Source: a virus. From it: 43,801 bases of DNA. The position numbers were made by a program, and so were the translations under genes. Below are positions 30,048 to 38,064 of the stretch, piece after piece. Location of the stretch: IMG/VR virus record IMGVR_UViG_3300012926_000008, positions 1-43,801 of that record; one strand, written 5' to 3'. Within the stretch, counting starts at the first letter, position 1; every line of letters begins with the position of its first letter. The notes below the pieces were generated by a model, which saw only the letters and a list, made by a program, of their open reading frames with translations, was not told where the DNA came from and made no database searches.

Positions 30048-30730
30048 TTACCGCCTCCCTCTAGCGTCAACCGGACTGACGGGTAGATCCGGGTCCGGTT
30101 CAGCAGCGTCCTTCACCGGGGCGTGGTACCGGTCCGTGTCGCCCCGCCCGATCGACGCCAGCAGCGCCGGGTCAGGCCCGAACGGATTGTTGTCCGCTGG
30201 TAGGTCCGCCAGCACGTCCCGTTCGATCAGGAACCGCAACACCTTCCCCCGCGCCTCATCCACACCGGACACGAAGTTGTCCTCGAACGCGGCGTAGGCG
30301 ACGGCATGCAACTGCGGCACGGTCAGCTCGTCGAGGTCTCGTCCGGTGGCGGCGTAGAGACGTCCACGTTCGGCGGTGCGGCGGTCGTTGAACCATTCGA
30401 GGACTGTTCGGCCGCCCGGGTAGGGAAATTCAGGTACTCATCCAAAACCCATCCGGCGATCTCGTTCAACGTGGACAGCGGAACCTTCTTGTCCTTCACC
30501 GTCTTCCGGAACCGGGGAACGTCCCCTTCGGGGATGAACTCATTGAAAAGTTTGATCATCGTTTGGATGCGGGCGATCCCGCCACCGCCCGTCAGGCCAG
30601 CCAGGTAGTCGAGCACTTCGATGCTGGACAGGTCATCCGTCGGCCGGCAGTAAAACACTTCACCCTTGATCTCGAACTCGGGTGTTTCACTGTACAGTGT
30701 TGCCTCGAACTCGAAAACCTTGCGTACCAC
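30048..30730 (-). CDS. Tail assembly chaperone, GT fusion by -1 frameshift
   Basis: The T frame ends at 30048 and is open well upstream of its first in-frame GTG (30320). The upstream part reads TVLEWFNDRRTAERGRLYAA and then TGRDLDELTVPQLHAV, clearly coding. A zero-frame slippery heptamer T-TTC-CCT lies at 30428-30422; slipping back one base joins the G frame at residue 103 to the T frame and gives a 227-residue G-T fusion. As in lambda gpG/gpGT, a minority of ribosomes would make this form, which loads tape measure into the tail tube. The site is seen; its efficiency is unknown. Confidence 0.8.
30323..30730 (-). CDS. Tail assembly chaperone, G protein
   Basis: The product has 135 residues from GTG 30730, preceded by GGGGAG with normal spacing. 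VFEFEATLYSETPEFEIKGE and IARIQTMIKLFNEFIPEGDV, then VLDEYLNFP, resemble tail chaperones that sit before the tape measure. The last third is a disordered Ser/Thr/Pro tail. It overlaps the GT fusion and stops at 30323. It binds tape measure and tail tube subunits during assembly by analogy with lambda gpG. Confidence 0.8.
   Translation of the reverse strand: MVRKVFEFEATLYSETPEFEIKGEVFYCRPTDDLSSIEVLDYLAGLTGGGGIARIQTMIKLFNEFIPEGDVPRFRKTVKDKKVPLSTLNEIAGWVLDEYLNFPTRAAEQSSNGSTTAAPPNVDVSTPPPDETSTS
30422..30428 (-). promoter_or_regulatory. Programmed -1 frameshift slippery site TTTCCCT
   Basis: Read on the minus strand in the G frame as T TTC CCT, this fits X XXY YYZ exactly. After a one-base back-step the same tRNAs read TTT CCC, then TAC CCG. 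The GC-rich CCCGGGCGGCCG just after could pair with nearby bases and stimulate slipping. The -1 frame is closed by a TGA just upstream, within GATGAG, so the shift must occur after that point. Confidence 0.8.
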
Positions 30731-30789
30731 GATGTCTCCCCACGTTGCTGTTAAGGGAAGTCAACCCGAACCAGCGCTAAGATCGCGGC
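30731..30789 (+). promoter_or_regulatory. Candidate leaderless promoter of the inserted CGNR-like gene
   Basis: TAAGAT (30778-30783) ends 6 bases before the ATG at 30790; no ribosome site is present. A GTCAA half-site like that of the operators lies at 30760-30764, preceded by TTAAG, but this is not a clear palindrome. It drives a plus-strand gene against the flow of the operon. Confidence 0.45.
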
Positions 30790-31521
30790 ATGGAAAAACG
30801 ACGATTAGTGCTTACTCCTGACTGTGTCGTGGCCCGTGGTGGCCGCGTGTCGCTCACCCCGAACGGGTGGCTGGCGTGGCGCCCAGACCCAGCAGTGCCA
30901 TCGCGGCCGCTCCCTGATGAATGGATCTTCCGGGGGCTCCAGGAAGGCGACCTAACCGACCCGGCATGGATGCTCGCTATCCTCACCCGCCGGGGGATGG
31001 TGTGGAGACGCTACGACGCGTTCAGGGACGACGAGGAGACACCCGCCGAACTGACCCTACGTCGCCTACCGCCTGTGGACGATGCGACCGCCACCGTGCA
31101 TCTCAGCGAGGCGTACGAGCATCTGACCGCTCTGCGCGCGGCTGCCAATGAGTGGCTAGGCCATCAGGCAAGCGGCGCGCCGTTGACGCCGTGGTTCCGA
31201 CGGGTCATCCACGCGGGCATGGCCGTGTTCCCGCTCGATGACGTGGCGCTCAACCCGCAGCCGTTCCCCGTGGACCTGTTCGAAGCCGGGACGCTGCAAC
31301 TGTTCGCGACGATGCTTGACTACGCGCCGTTGAAGTACTGCCAGAACGAGATGTGTCGACGCCCGTTCTACCGGAAGCAAGATGGCAACCAGTACGGCTA
31401 CCGGCAAACCGTGGGGCTACGGTACTGCTCCACGTCATGCGCCAATGCGCAGAATCAACGGGTCTACCGGCGTCGAGTCAGCGCACGAACTCGCTCAGAT
31501 GTCTCACTAAATAGGGGTTAG
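30790..31521 (+). CDS. CGNR-like zinc-finger protein, candidate moron
   Basis: The product has 243 residues. C184, C189, C213 and C217 form a treble-clef-like finger (KYCQNEMCRRPF ... LRYCSTSCANAQ), followed by the basic RVYRRRVSARTR. The finger resembles CGNR proteins, transcription regulators of actinobacteria, with CAN in place of CGN. The first 180 residues are helical and may sense a ligand. It is one of two plus-strand genes within the minus-strand operon and has its own leaderless promoter, the signature of a 'moron' gene possibly expressed from a prophage. Its 3' end overlaps the converging gene by 44 bases. Confidence 0.75.
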   Translation: MEKRRLVLTPDCVVARGGRVSLTPNGWLAWRPDPAVPSRPLPDEWIFRGLQEGDLTDPAWMLAILTRRGMVWRRYDAFRDDEETPAELTLRRLPPVDDATATVHLSEAYEHLTALRAAANEWLGHQASGAPLTPWFRRVIHAGMAVFPLDDVALNPQPFPVDLFEAGTLQLFATMLDYAPLKYCQNEMCRRPFYRKQDGNQYGYRQTVGLRYCSTSCANAQNQRVYRRRVSARTRSDVSLNRG

Positions 31522-31888
31522 CCCGAGTGCCGGGATGGTTCACTCGCCGCGCAAACACCACTTTCCCCGCAACCACGAACCGCAGCGCCTTGCCGCGTTT
31601 CGGGAGGATCACGTGTGGGCGGGTACCCGACGACACGTACTGGGCGTAGCCCTTCGCGTTCGTTGATGCGACGTTCACGCCAGCCCCGCCCTCCAAGTAA
31701 CGGCCGAAGTCGGATTGCATGCGACGCGGACCAACCATCCCCGCCATGCGCCCCGTACGCCGGGGGGCGTCGCTGGACTGTCGGTAAGCGAGCGTCTTCA
31801 TCCTGCGTTCGAAGTCCCGGCCCGGCGCCCCCTCCCACGACAGGAACGCTCGTAGCGCCGTCACATCTTCCACGTATTTGATGCTCAC
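31478..31888 (-). CDS. Minor capsid / HK97 gp10-like connector protein
   Basis: The GTG at 31888 overlaps the previous TGA and gives 136 residues; the open frame further upstream lies over the neighbour. KTLAYRQSSDAPRRTGRMAG, then NAKGYAQYVSSGTRPHVILPK and NHPGTRANPYLVRHL, match the pattern of HK97 gp10-like tail-completion proteins (Y-A-x-Y-v-e-x-G-T, H-P-G-x-x-A-x-P). It would join head and tail. Its end runs 44 bases into the convergent CGNR-like gene. Confidence 0.75.
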   Translation of the reverse strand: MSIKYVEDVTALRAFLSWEGAPGRDFERRMKTLAYRQSSDAPRRTGRMAGMVGPRRMQSDFGRYLEGGAGVNVASTNAKGYAQYVSSGTRPHVILPKRGKALRFVVAGKVVFARRVNHPGTRANPYLVRHLSEFVR

Positions 31889-32427
31889 CCGAGTGGCCCC
31901 GGGAACGCTTCGACCGTGAACCGGAACTGCACCCCGTGGAAACCGCCCTCCGACAGAGCAGCGTTGCCGTCGTGCGGGACAGGTTGCAGATTCCTTGCTA
32001 CTAGCGTTTCGGCGGCGTTCACAATGACGGCGACGTCGGAGGACACTTTCGTCAGATCGAACGCGAACTTGTCTACAGCCGGTGCGCCCGTCGGCCGGGC
32101 CGACGGTGCGGGCAGGGCCGTCAACTTGCGGATCACCCCCACCTCCAACGTGACCGTCCACACCGTGAGATTCCCGGGCGGCCACGTGTTGATCCCCGTC
32201 AACCCGATCGCCTCATTCGCCGTCTCAGGTAAACCGAGCTGCGCGGTCATGAACGACACGTACGTCATCTCGCAGTCCCACGTGGCCCCAGCCGACGTCA
32301 AAACCTGCCGGGCAGGCAGAGTGACCACACCGGGTAAAACGTCGGCAGCGTCGTTCACAGCCTGCATGACCCGCTGCACACACGTTTCCACCGTGTCCGC
32401 GTCAAACACGCTCACTACGGTCGTCAT
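31885..32427 (-). CDS. Probable tail terminator or connector protein
   Basis: The product has 180 residues. VETCVQRVMQAVNDAADVLP, then WDCEMTYVSFMTAQLGLPE and VWTVTLEVGVIRKL, show the helix-sheet layout of tail-terminator-like proteins. It is coupled by GTGA to the gp10-like gene and lies two genes before the chaperones, the usual place for this protein. The assignment rests mainly on position and size. Confidence 0.55.
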   Translation of the reverse strand: MTTVVSVFDADTVETCVQRVMQAVNDAADVLPGVVTLPARQVLTSAGATWDCEMTYVSFMTAQLGLPETANEAIGLTGINTWPPGNLTVWTVTLEVGVIRKLTALPAPSARPTGAPAVDKFAFDLTKVSSDVAVIVNAAETLVARNLQPVPHDGNAALSEGGFHGVQFRFTVEAFPGPLG

Positions 32428-32438
32428 AGGTCAGGAGC

Positions 32439-32870
32439 CTACGCAGCGGGAGCGAGCGTGTGCACCACAGACGGGTTGCCCTTCGCCGGGCCCACATTCC
32501 ACGACGCCCACGACGTCACCACTGAGGTGGCGGCGGCGAGCAGAGACACTTGCAGGACCTCCAGCCACGGAACCGAGGAAATGTCGATGAACGTGTTCGC
32601 GGCGAGAAACGCCAACGCCGACTGACCGAACGTCAACACGGATCGGAGCAGCACCTGCAACGCCGGGTTCAGTTGCTTACTGATCGGGATTGACACCGCC
32701 GACGTCAACACGGACACGACACCCGCGAGCAGCGCGATATCCAGGGCATGCCAGAAACTCGTCCAGTTCAACGCCACCCCCAACGCGAGCAATGTCATCG
32801 CGAACGACTGCACGACCGTTTTCCCGGCGCGTTCCCCGGCGTCCCTGAGCCAAATCTCCACTGTGGACAT
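32439..32870 (-). CDS. Holin
   Basis: The product has 143 residues with four hydrophobic segments: QSFAMTLLALGVAL (about 20-35), LDIALLAGVVSVLTSAVSI (about 43-61), LTFGQSALAFLAANTFI (about 79-95) and LEVLQVSLLAAATSVVTSW (about 103-121). The start MSTVEIWLRDAGERAGKTVV is typical of r1t-type actinophage holins. It lies 8 bases after the lysin gene. It would form membrane lesions that release the lysin at a set time. SD-like GGAGA precedes the ATG. Confidence 0.85.
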   Translation of the reverse strand: MSTVEIWLRDAGERAGKTVVQSFAMTLLALGVALNWTSFWHALDIALLAGVVSVLTSAVSIPISKQLNPALQVLLRSVLTFGQSALAFLAANTFIDISSVPWLEVLQVSLLAAATSVVTSWASWNVGPAKGNPSVVHTLAPAA

Positions 32871-32878
32871 GTCGTCTC

Positions 32879-33931
32879 CTAGCTGGAATGAAGAGTCGTC
32901 GAATTGATGATGGCGAGAACATCCGCTTTCGTCACGGCACCGCCCGCACCGCCACCGATCTTCGCCACGACCGCTGTAGCGATCGCAGCCAACGCGGCAG
33001 CATCCAACGTGTTGACGTTCACACCCGGCTTCCAGTTCGGGAGAGTGGTGCTGTTGAACACCGTGTTCTCAGAACCGTCCGTCCACTGCACCAAACGCAG
33101 CAGGTCCGGCTGGATCAAAGCATGCACCTTAGCGGCGATGCGGTTCATCTCGGCATCCGTGACAGGCATGTCTGCTTCTCCTATGCCGTAGTCGGCTTCT
33201 ATCTGGGTGATGGTACGGGGGGTCATGTTCATGTCGACGTAGGAACCGAACGGCGCGCAGGTACGCGGCCACCCAGCCGGTGACGGATACGGCAGCGCAC
33301 CGTAGTATTGCTTCGAGTAGAACCCTGCCGGTATGGGGTTAGTGTTGTAAGCGGCGAGCCGCTTCTTCATCCACGCTGGCGGCGTCGGCCAGTTCCCGGA
33401 CCAGTCCGGTTGATTCGCGTAGCCCTGGGTTTGTTTCTGCTCACCCGCCCACGTCGCAAGCGTGGCGATGAAACTGTTCGCCTCACTGGAATGGTCCCCC
33501 GGGCCGGCGAACCCAGCACCCGACTCCATGTCGATCTCCGGGACTATCTGCGGTGGGCATTGCGACCCGAACAGGTTCCGCAACCGTTTGAAGATCGCAC
33601 CCGACTGGCCCGGTTTGAAAATGACGTACGGGATCGCCACCCGGATATGGTCAGGGTGGCTGTCGCAGTAAGCCCAGTTCGCGGCTGCGTGACTGTCGGT
33701 GCGGTTGCCGTTGTCGGCGCGGAACCCCAACACCGGGTAAGGGTACGAATCGTTAACAACTACTTGGAACTCGCTTATGTCAGCGCCGAACGTTTGTCCG
33801 GTTGCCGCGTATAGCATGCCCTCGTCGCGGGTGTGCGCGAACAGGTTCAGCGACTCGTCAGGCTCAACCCAAATCGACGGGCGTTCACGAGCCCCCGCCC
33901 GCTGACTGTAATCAACCGTTGGATCTATCAT
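32879..33931 (-). CDS. Endolysin, GH25-like muramidase
   Basis: The product has 350 residues. I chose the ATG at 33931, directly preceded by AAGGGGGAG, over the longer frame from 34018 that runs close to the previous gene. GADISEFQ (49-56) with D51 and VPEIDMES (130-137) with D134 and E136 are the GH25 catalytic residues; IPYVIFKPG lies between. The C-terminal 110 residues (MPVTDAEMNRIAAKVHALIQ onward) look like a wall-binding or oligomerising helical module. It cleaves the glycan backbone of peptidoglycan and is exported by the holin. Confidence 0.85.
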   Translation of the reverse strand: MIDPTVDYSQRAGARERPSIWVEPDESLNLFAHTRDEGMLYAATGQTFGADISEFQVVVNDSYPYPVLGFRADNGNRTDSHAAANWAYCDSHPDHIRVAIPYVIFKPGQSGAIFKRLRNLFGSQCPPQIVPEIDMESGAGFAGPGDHSSEANSFIATLATWAGEQKQTQGYANQPDWSGNWPTPPAWMKKRLAAYNTNPIPAGFYSKQYYGALPYPSPAGWPRTCAPFGSYVDMNMTPRTITQIEADYGIGEADMPVTDAEMNRIAAKVHALIQPDLLRLVQWTDGSENTVFNSTTLPNWKPGVNVNTLDAAALAAIATAVVAKIGGGAGGAVTKADVLAIINSTTLHSS

Positions 33932-33986
33932 ACTCCCCCTTACGCTATCGTCCCCCAGTTTACCGGTTCGATAGCCACGTCGTTCG

Positions 33987-35768
33987 CTACGCGCCGCCGA
34001 AACGCAGCACGTCACCAATCGTCTTCACTCTCATACCGGCAGCGTTAACCGCATCAACGATGGCCTGAAAGTCGGACAGCAGGCATTCCGTGGTCGCGGC
34101 TGGCGTCGTGGTGACGATCTTATGAAACACCAGGATTAACCATCCGGCGTTCGCTGCGGCCTTCGCGATCTTCCCTGTCGACGCAGTTGTCAACGATGCG
34201 GGGGTAACACCCCCCGCGAATGTGGTGATCGCCGATGTGGCCCGTAACCGCAACGGGTCAGCCGGCGGGTACGTTTCCACTGTGCGTGAACTTGTGGTGC
34301 GTTCATACGCGAAATACCGGCGGGAAACCTCCCGAGTGGACTGCGCATCAGTGGTCTGCCCGAACTGGCCGAGCGGATACGCGGAACCGTCCGCGTCACG
34401 TAAACCATTCGTGATCATCCAAGCTTTCTGCGCACGGCGGTCCGTCTCCAACGCCGCCGCTGTCTCCCCCGTGTAAGTAAGCGCATGTGCCGCGTCAGTG
34501 TAAGCATGGGAGGCGATCTCCCAACCCCATCGGTCATGTCGATTCTTCAGATCAGCGAGAGTTAACCGGCTGGCGACCCCTAGAACATCAGTGATCACGA
34601 ACATCGAGGCGGGCCACCCCAGTCCGTCGAGTTTGTCCCACGCTCCGATCGTTTTCGGGGAATCCCACGAGTCGTCGAAACAGAACGACACCACCCCATT
34701 CGGGAACGGTGTCGACCCATCCGGAACCAACTCAACGGACTGGATGTGCACGGTGACCGGGTTAGTGGTGTTGTCGTCCCACGCTTGGATTTGCAGATCC
34801 GTCATACCGGACCGGGCGGGACTGCCAGTGATGACGGCGTCAGCGAAACTGAGCACGACAGTAAGCCACTGACCGGAAACCACGTACGCGGACGCACCGA
34901 GGGTGAAAAACGTCCACTTGTAGTTGCTACCCAAGTTCGTTGAACCCAGATAGAAGTCCAACTCAGACAGGTGGGTGGTGTCGTCAACTTTGATGCGCAG
35001 CCGGAAATATTTCCCGGTCGTATCGGGGACGGTACCCGCGAACTTACGGATGTTCGTTTGTGCACCCGCCCCGCCAGTGGTCATTTTCGCTGACTGGGTA
35101 CCGGAATCGAAGTCGGTGGTGTCGTTCAGGTTGAACGTTGCACCTGTCCCGTTGCTGGTCCAGCCGTGCCCGGTCTGGAACCGGGTTTGCACGGTGGACG
35201 CACGCGGATACTGCGGCAGCAACGCAACCGGTCCGTACGCCGATGCTGCGATAACATCCGCGTATGCCTGCGATGCTGCCTGCGCGGCTGTAGCCGCACC
35301 AGCAGCATCGAACGCGGTGGAGGCCTGCACAGCGGCAGTCCCGAGGCCCAGATTGCCGCGTGCGGACGTAGCGTTAACCAAATCGGACAGGTTCGAGGCG
35401 CGTTGCACTGAACTCGCGACAGCGGCAGCGCCAGCAGTCGAGGCAGCGCCAGCCGCGTCATACAAGTCGGACAGCACCACGACACCAGTCCGGCCATCAA
35501 CCGACGTGACCGCCCCCGCCGTTGCTGGCAACTGACTAGACGGGACTTTCCCTGTCCCGTCCAATGTGGCGACACCGTTCACGGCGCCCCGTTGAGTCGA
35601 CGGGATCAGATACGGCAGCGACGACCACGCCGTGACCCCATCCCCCACCTTGAACAGCCCGGTGTCGGTTTCTAATCCTGGTTCAGCTTGGAGCAGTATC
35701 GTGTTTTTCGCTGCCCAGTCAGCGGCAGTGTCGCGCCGCAATTCGAACGTCACAGCCACGCGGGTCAC
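33987..35768 (-). CDS. Tail fibre protein with polysaccharide deacetylase domain
   Basis: The GTG at 35768 overlaps the previous TGA, giving 593 residues. The N-terminus (VTFELRRDTAADWAAKNTIL then ETDTGLFKVGDG) is a common phage fibre repeat. The middle is Ala-rich and coiled-coil-like. About residues 340-590 form a NodB-type deacetylase (VSFCFDDSWDSPKT with the Asp pair, IASHAYTDAAHAL with the metal His). It would trim acetyl groups from cell-surface polysaccharide during adsorption. It precedes the lysin. Confidence 0.8.
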   Translation of the reverse strand: MTRVAVTFELRRDTAADWAAKNTILLQAEPGLETDTGLFKVGDGVTAWSSLPYLIPSTQRGAVNGVATLDGTGKVPSSQLPATAGAVTSVDGRTGVVVLSDLYDAAGAASTAGAAAVASSVQRASNLSDLVNATSARGNLGLGTAAVQASTAFDAAGAATAAQAASQAYADVIAASAYGPVALLPQYPRASTVQTRFQTGHGWTSNGTGATFNLNDTTDFDSGTQSAKMTTGGAGAQTNIRKFAGTVPDTTGKYFRLRIKVDDTTHLSELDFYLGSTNLGSNYKWTFFTLGASAYVVSGQWLTVVLSFADAVITGSPARSGMTDLQIQAWDDNTTNPVTVHIQSVELVPDGSTPFPNGVVSFCFDDSWDSPKTIGAWDKLDGLGWPASMFVITDVLGVASRLTLADLKNRHDRWGWEIASHAYTDAAHALTYTGETAAALETDRRAQKAWMITNGLRDADGSAYPLGQFGQTTDAQSTREVSRRYFAYERTTSSRTVETYPPADPLRLRATSAITTFAGGVTPASLTTASTGKIAKAAANAGWLILVFHKIVTTTPAATTECLLSDFQAIVDAVNAAGMRVKTIGDVLRFGGA

Positions 35769-36529
35769 GCTGATCCCCCATCGAGGATGGTCCCCGTGTC
35801 CACGAACGGCACCTGCACACTGCTGATTCTCCGTGGTGGCGGTATCTCCGGTGACATGACACCAGCGCGTGCCTTCGTCCCCACATACGTTTTGATAACC
35901 AAATCGACGAAATACAGCCCGGTCCTGCCCTGATCGAGAAAGTCCTGCGGGTCGATCAGAGTATAGGAGATGCCTTCCCGCGTGATCGACGTGACCCGTT
36001 CCGGCAGTTGACAGTTCTCCCAATCGCAGGCTTCCGCGAACGCGAACTGCTGCGCCAACTGGCTGATAGCCCGCTGCACATCGATCGGTGGCGGCGAGCC
36101 GTACGTGTAATCCACCGTGATGTCCCTAGCGCCCGGCGGCTGCGCCGTCCCGTACCATGACATGTTGAACCACGGTGGTGGGGCGGCGATATCCCACAGG
36201 CCTCCGGGCCACCAGTAGTCCTGTGGTTGCAGGAACCAGATTTGGGTGCCGTTGTTCACCTGATACAACGCCGGGTCCAGCACGTCCCCGCTGGGCCCCT
36301 TCACGGAATGCACTGCGGACACTGGCCGGCCGTACAGGCTGATGGTGCGGGTTTGGAACGGCACCCGGTACGTGTCGATCACACGCCGCTGAGGCCACGT
36401 CCACCGCCACCCCATCAACCCCGACATGATGCGGGTAGCGGCCAACATCAGATCAGGCGACGGTACGGGGCTGCTCACGTGGGTAAGCACCGCCTTCCGT
36501 ACCGTCGCCGTCACTGACAAGAGCAACAC
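35765..36529 (-). CDS. Head-tail connector (gp6-like) protein
   Basis: The product has up to 254 residues from GTG 36529; a second GTG at 36478 (VSSPVPSPDLMLAA) is also possible. RTISLYGRPVSAVHSVKGP, ALYQVNNGTQIWFLQP, ITVDYTYGSPPPIDVQRAIS and AISQLAQQFAFAEACDW follow the gp6-like adaptor plan of strand blocks and a helix pair. It would dock under the portal. Start uncertain. Confidence 0.6.
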   Translation of the reverse strand: MLLLSVTATVRKAVLTHVSSPVPSPDLMLAATRIMSGLMGWRWTWPQRRVIDTYRVPFQTRTISLYGRPVSAVHSVKGPSGDVLDPALYQVNNGTQIWFLQPQDYWWPGGLWDIAAPPPWFNMSWYGTAQPPGARDITVDYTYGSPPPIDVQRAISQLAQQFAFAEACDWENCQLPERVTSITREGISYTLIDPQDFLDQGRTGLYFVDLVIKTYVGTKARAGVMSPEIPPPRRISSVQVPFVDTGTILDGGSA

Positions 36530-36568
36530 TGCCCCTGCGGGGGGAGGGGGAGGGCAGCGCCACCCCGC

Positions 36569-37237
36569 TTAGCTGGTGAACCCGTTCAGGATCGTCGGTA
36601 GCGCGGACACCCGGTCCGACTGGTAAGGCTTGTCCGTCGGGATCTGCAACACCGGGGTGCCACCACCGGGGAAGAAGTTCGCGTTACCGAAGCAGTACCC
36701 TTCGAACACGGTCGCGATGAACCCGTTCTCAATCACCCGGTCACCCGTCAACGTGAGCGTGCACAGCGGGAACGCATGCACCCAGTACGGGTTCGTCGAC
36801 GCCGGCTTGCCGTTCACGTACGCGCCGGACCACACTTCCAGGCCGACACCGTTACCGACACCCGACGTGGTCAACTGCCCCGCCTGCAACGACTGGTAGC
36901 CGGTCACCGGGGACGAACCCGGGTTGGTGAACGTCGTACCACCACCGAGGAGGACGATCAGCTCAGGTTCCGGGTTGCAGATCTCCAGGTGCACGTTGTA
37001 GTACTTCAGAATGTCCGGGGTTTTCAAGATCTGGCACAGCGACCCGTCAGCGGCCTTGTTCGCGATGTCCTCGCCGGGTTCGTTCTCCGGGGTGAACGTG
37101 ACGTTCAGGAACTGCCCCGACACCCACACACTGCCGGACGTGCCGGTGAGCGGCGCGCCGGACACGGACAGGGACGACACGCGCATCGCATACCCGCGAA
37201 CCGAAGTCGCGTGGTCAGTCAACGCAGGAGCTGCCAT
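36569..37237 (-). CDS. Probable major tail protein
   Basis: The product has 222 residues. FLNVTFTPENEPGEDIANKA and GLEVWSGAYVNGKPASTNPY, then WVHAFPLCTLTLTGDRVIEN and FIATVFEGYCFGN, are strand-rich blocks with Gly turns as in tail-tube subunits. It lies between capsid-like genes and tail connectors. Another structural role cannot be excluded, since gene order here is unusual. Confidence 0.6.
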   Translation of the reverse strand: MAAPALTDHATSVRGYAMRVSSLSVSGAPLTGTSGSVWVSGQFLNVTFTPENEPGEDIANKAADGSLCQILKTPDILKYYNVHLEICNPEPELIVLLGGGTTFTNPGSSPVTGYQSLQAGQLTTSGVGNGVGLEVWSGAYVNGKPASTNPYWVHAFPLCTLTLTGDRVIENGFIATVFEGYCFGNANFFPGGGTPVLQIPTDKPYQSDRVSALPTILNGFTS

Positions 37238-37249
37238 CGTAGTTTCTCC

Positions 37250-37996
37250 CTAACTCAAGGTCCCGCGAACCGCGATGGACGCGTCGAATTCCACGGCCAA
37301 CACCATGTCAGTCGTGAAGTAGGTTCGGTTCAGGCTGTAGTCGTAGGCCGGTACCAAGTCAGCGACATCGGAGCGGCGCACCACGATCGGGCCTGTCGCG
37401 CCGACCTGACTGATCGGATACTCCGGGGCGACCACGATCGGAGTGCCGTCCATGGTGAGGAAAAACTCGCCTGACTGCGGCGTCGGGGACATGGCGTTAC
37501 CGGCCGACAGCAGCATCGCTGCCCGCAACCCCATGTGCAGAACTGCGTGTTCCCCGACCTCCCCGTCGTAGAACTGGTCCAGCACCTTCGCGACCACATC
37601 CTGCACAGTCAAGGATGACCCGACATCAACGACATCGGAGCTAGTCATGAACGGTTGCGCCGACGTCCACCCGGGGATGCCGTTCCACAAGGTGTACGCC
37701 GCCGCGCGTTGCGCATCGGATTTCAGGTCAGCGTGCAGACTGGCATCGAAATCGGGGAAGTCACCGATCACACACCGGTTCGGCCGGAACGCGGACACCA
37801 TCGCCCCGAACGGCCGGATCGTGTACACCACGGCGGGATTACCGAGCGACCCCGCCACCCGGGCCACATTCGCGCGGGTACACACGTCCTGAACGATCAG
37901 CGGGCGGGAACCCGAATCGTATTGCTCGTCGTAAGGGACGCCAGACCAAGGCCCGTCCCCATCAAGCACTTCCGCTACATCAAACAGGCTGGACAC
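37250..37996 (-). CDS. Structural protein of uncertain role, 248 aa
   Basis: The product begins MSSLFDVAEVLDGDGPWSGV. Residues about 113-160 (QPFMTSSDVVDVGSSLTVQD onward) form helices, followed by strands (FFLTMDGTPIVVAPEYPISQ, TGPIVVRRSDVADLVPAYDY). The alternation resembles accessory capsid or connector proteins coded after the major capsid gene. No family is recognised with certainty. Confidence 0.55.
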   Translation of the reverse strand: MSSLFDVAEVLDGDGPWSGVPYDEQYDSGSRPLIVQDVCTRANVARVAGSLGNPAVVYTIRPFGAMVSAFRPNRCVIGDFPDFDASLHADLKSDAQRAAAYTLWNGIPGWTSAQPFMTSSDVVDVGSSLTVQDVVAKVLDQFYDGEVGEHAVLHMGLRAAMLLSAGNAMSPTPQSGEFFLTMDGTPIVVAPEYPISQVGATGPIVVRRSDVADLVPAYDYSLNRTYFTTDMVLAVEFDASIAVRGTLS

Positions 37997-38064
37997 CGGT
38001 CACGCCCCCTCTCTGTGGCTTGCCCAGCGGCCGTGTGACCGCTGAGCTTCACCCGTCGTCAGGA

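Noticed and set aside
37997-38064. Terminator after the capsid gene
   Set aside because: CAGCGG/CCGCTG forms a hairpin but no U-run follows, so it is not called as a terminator.
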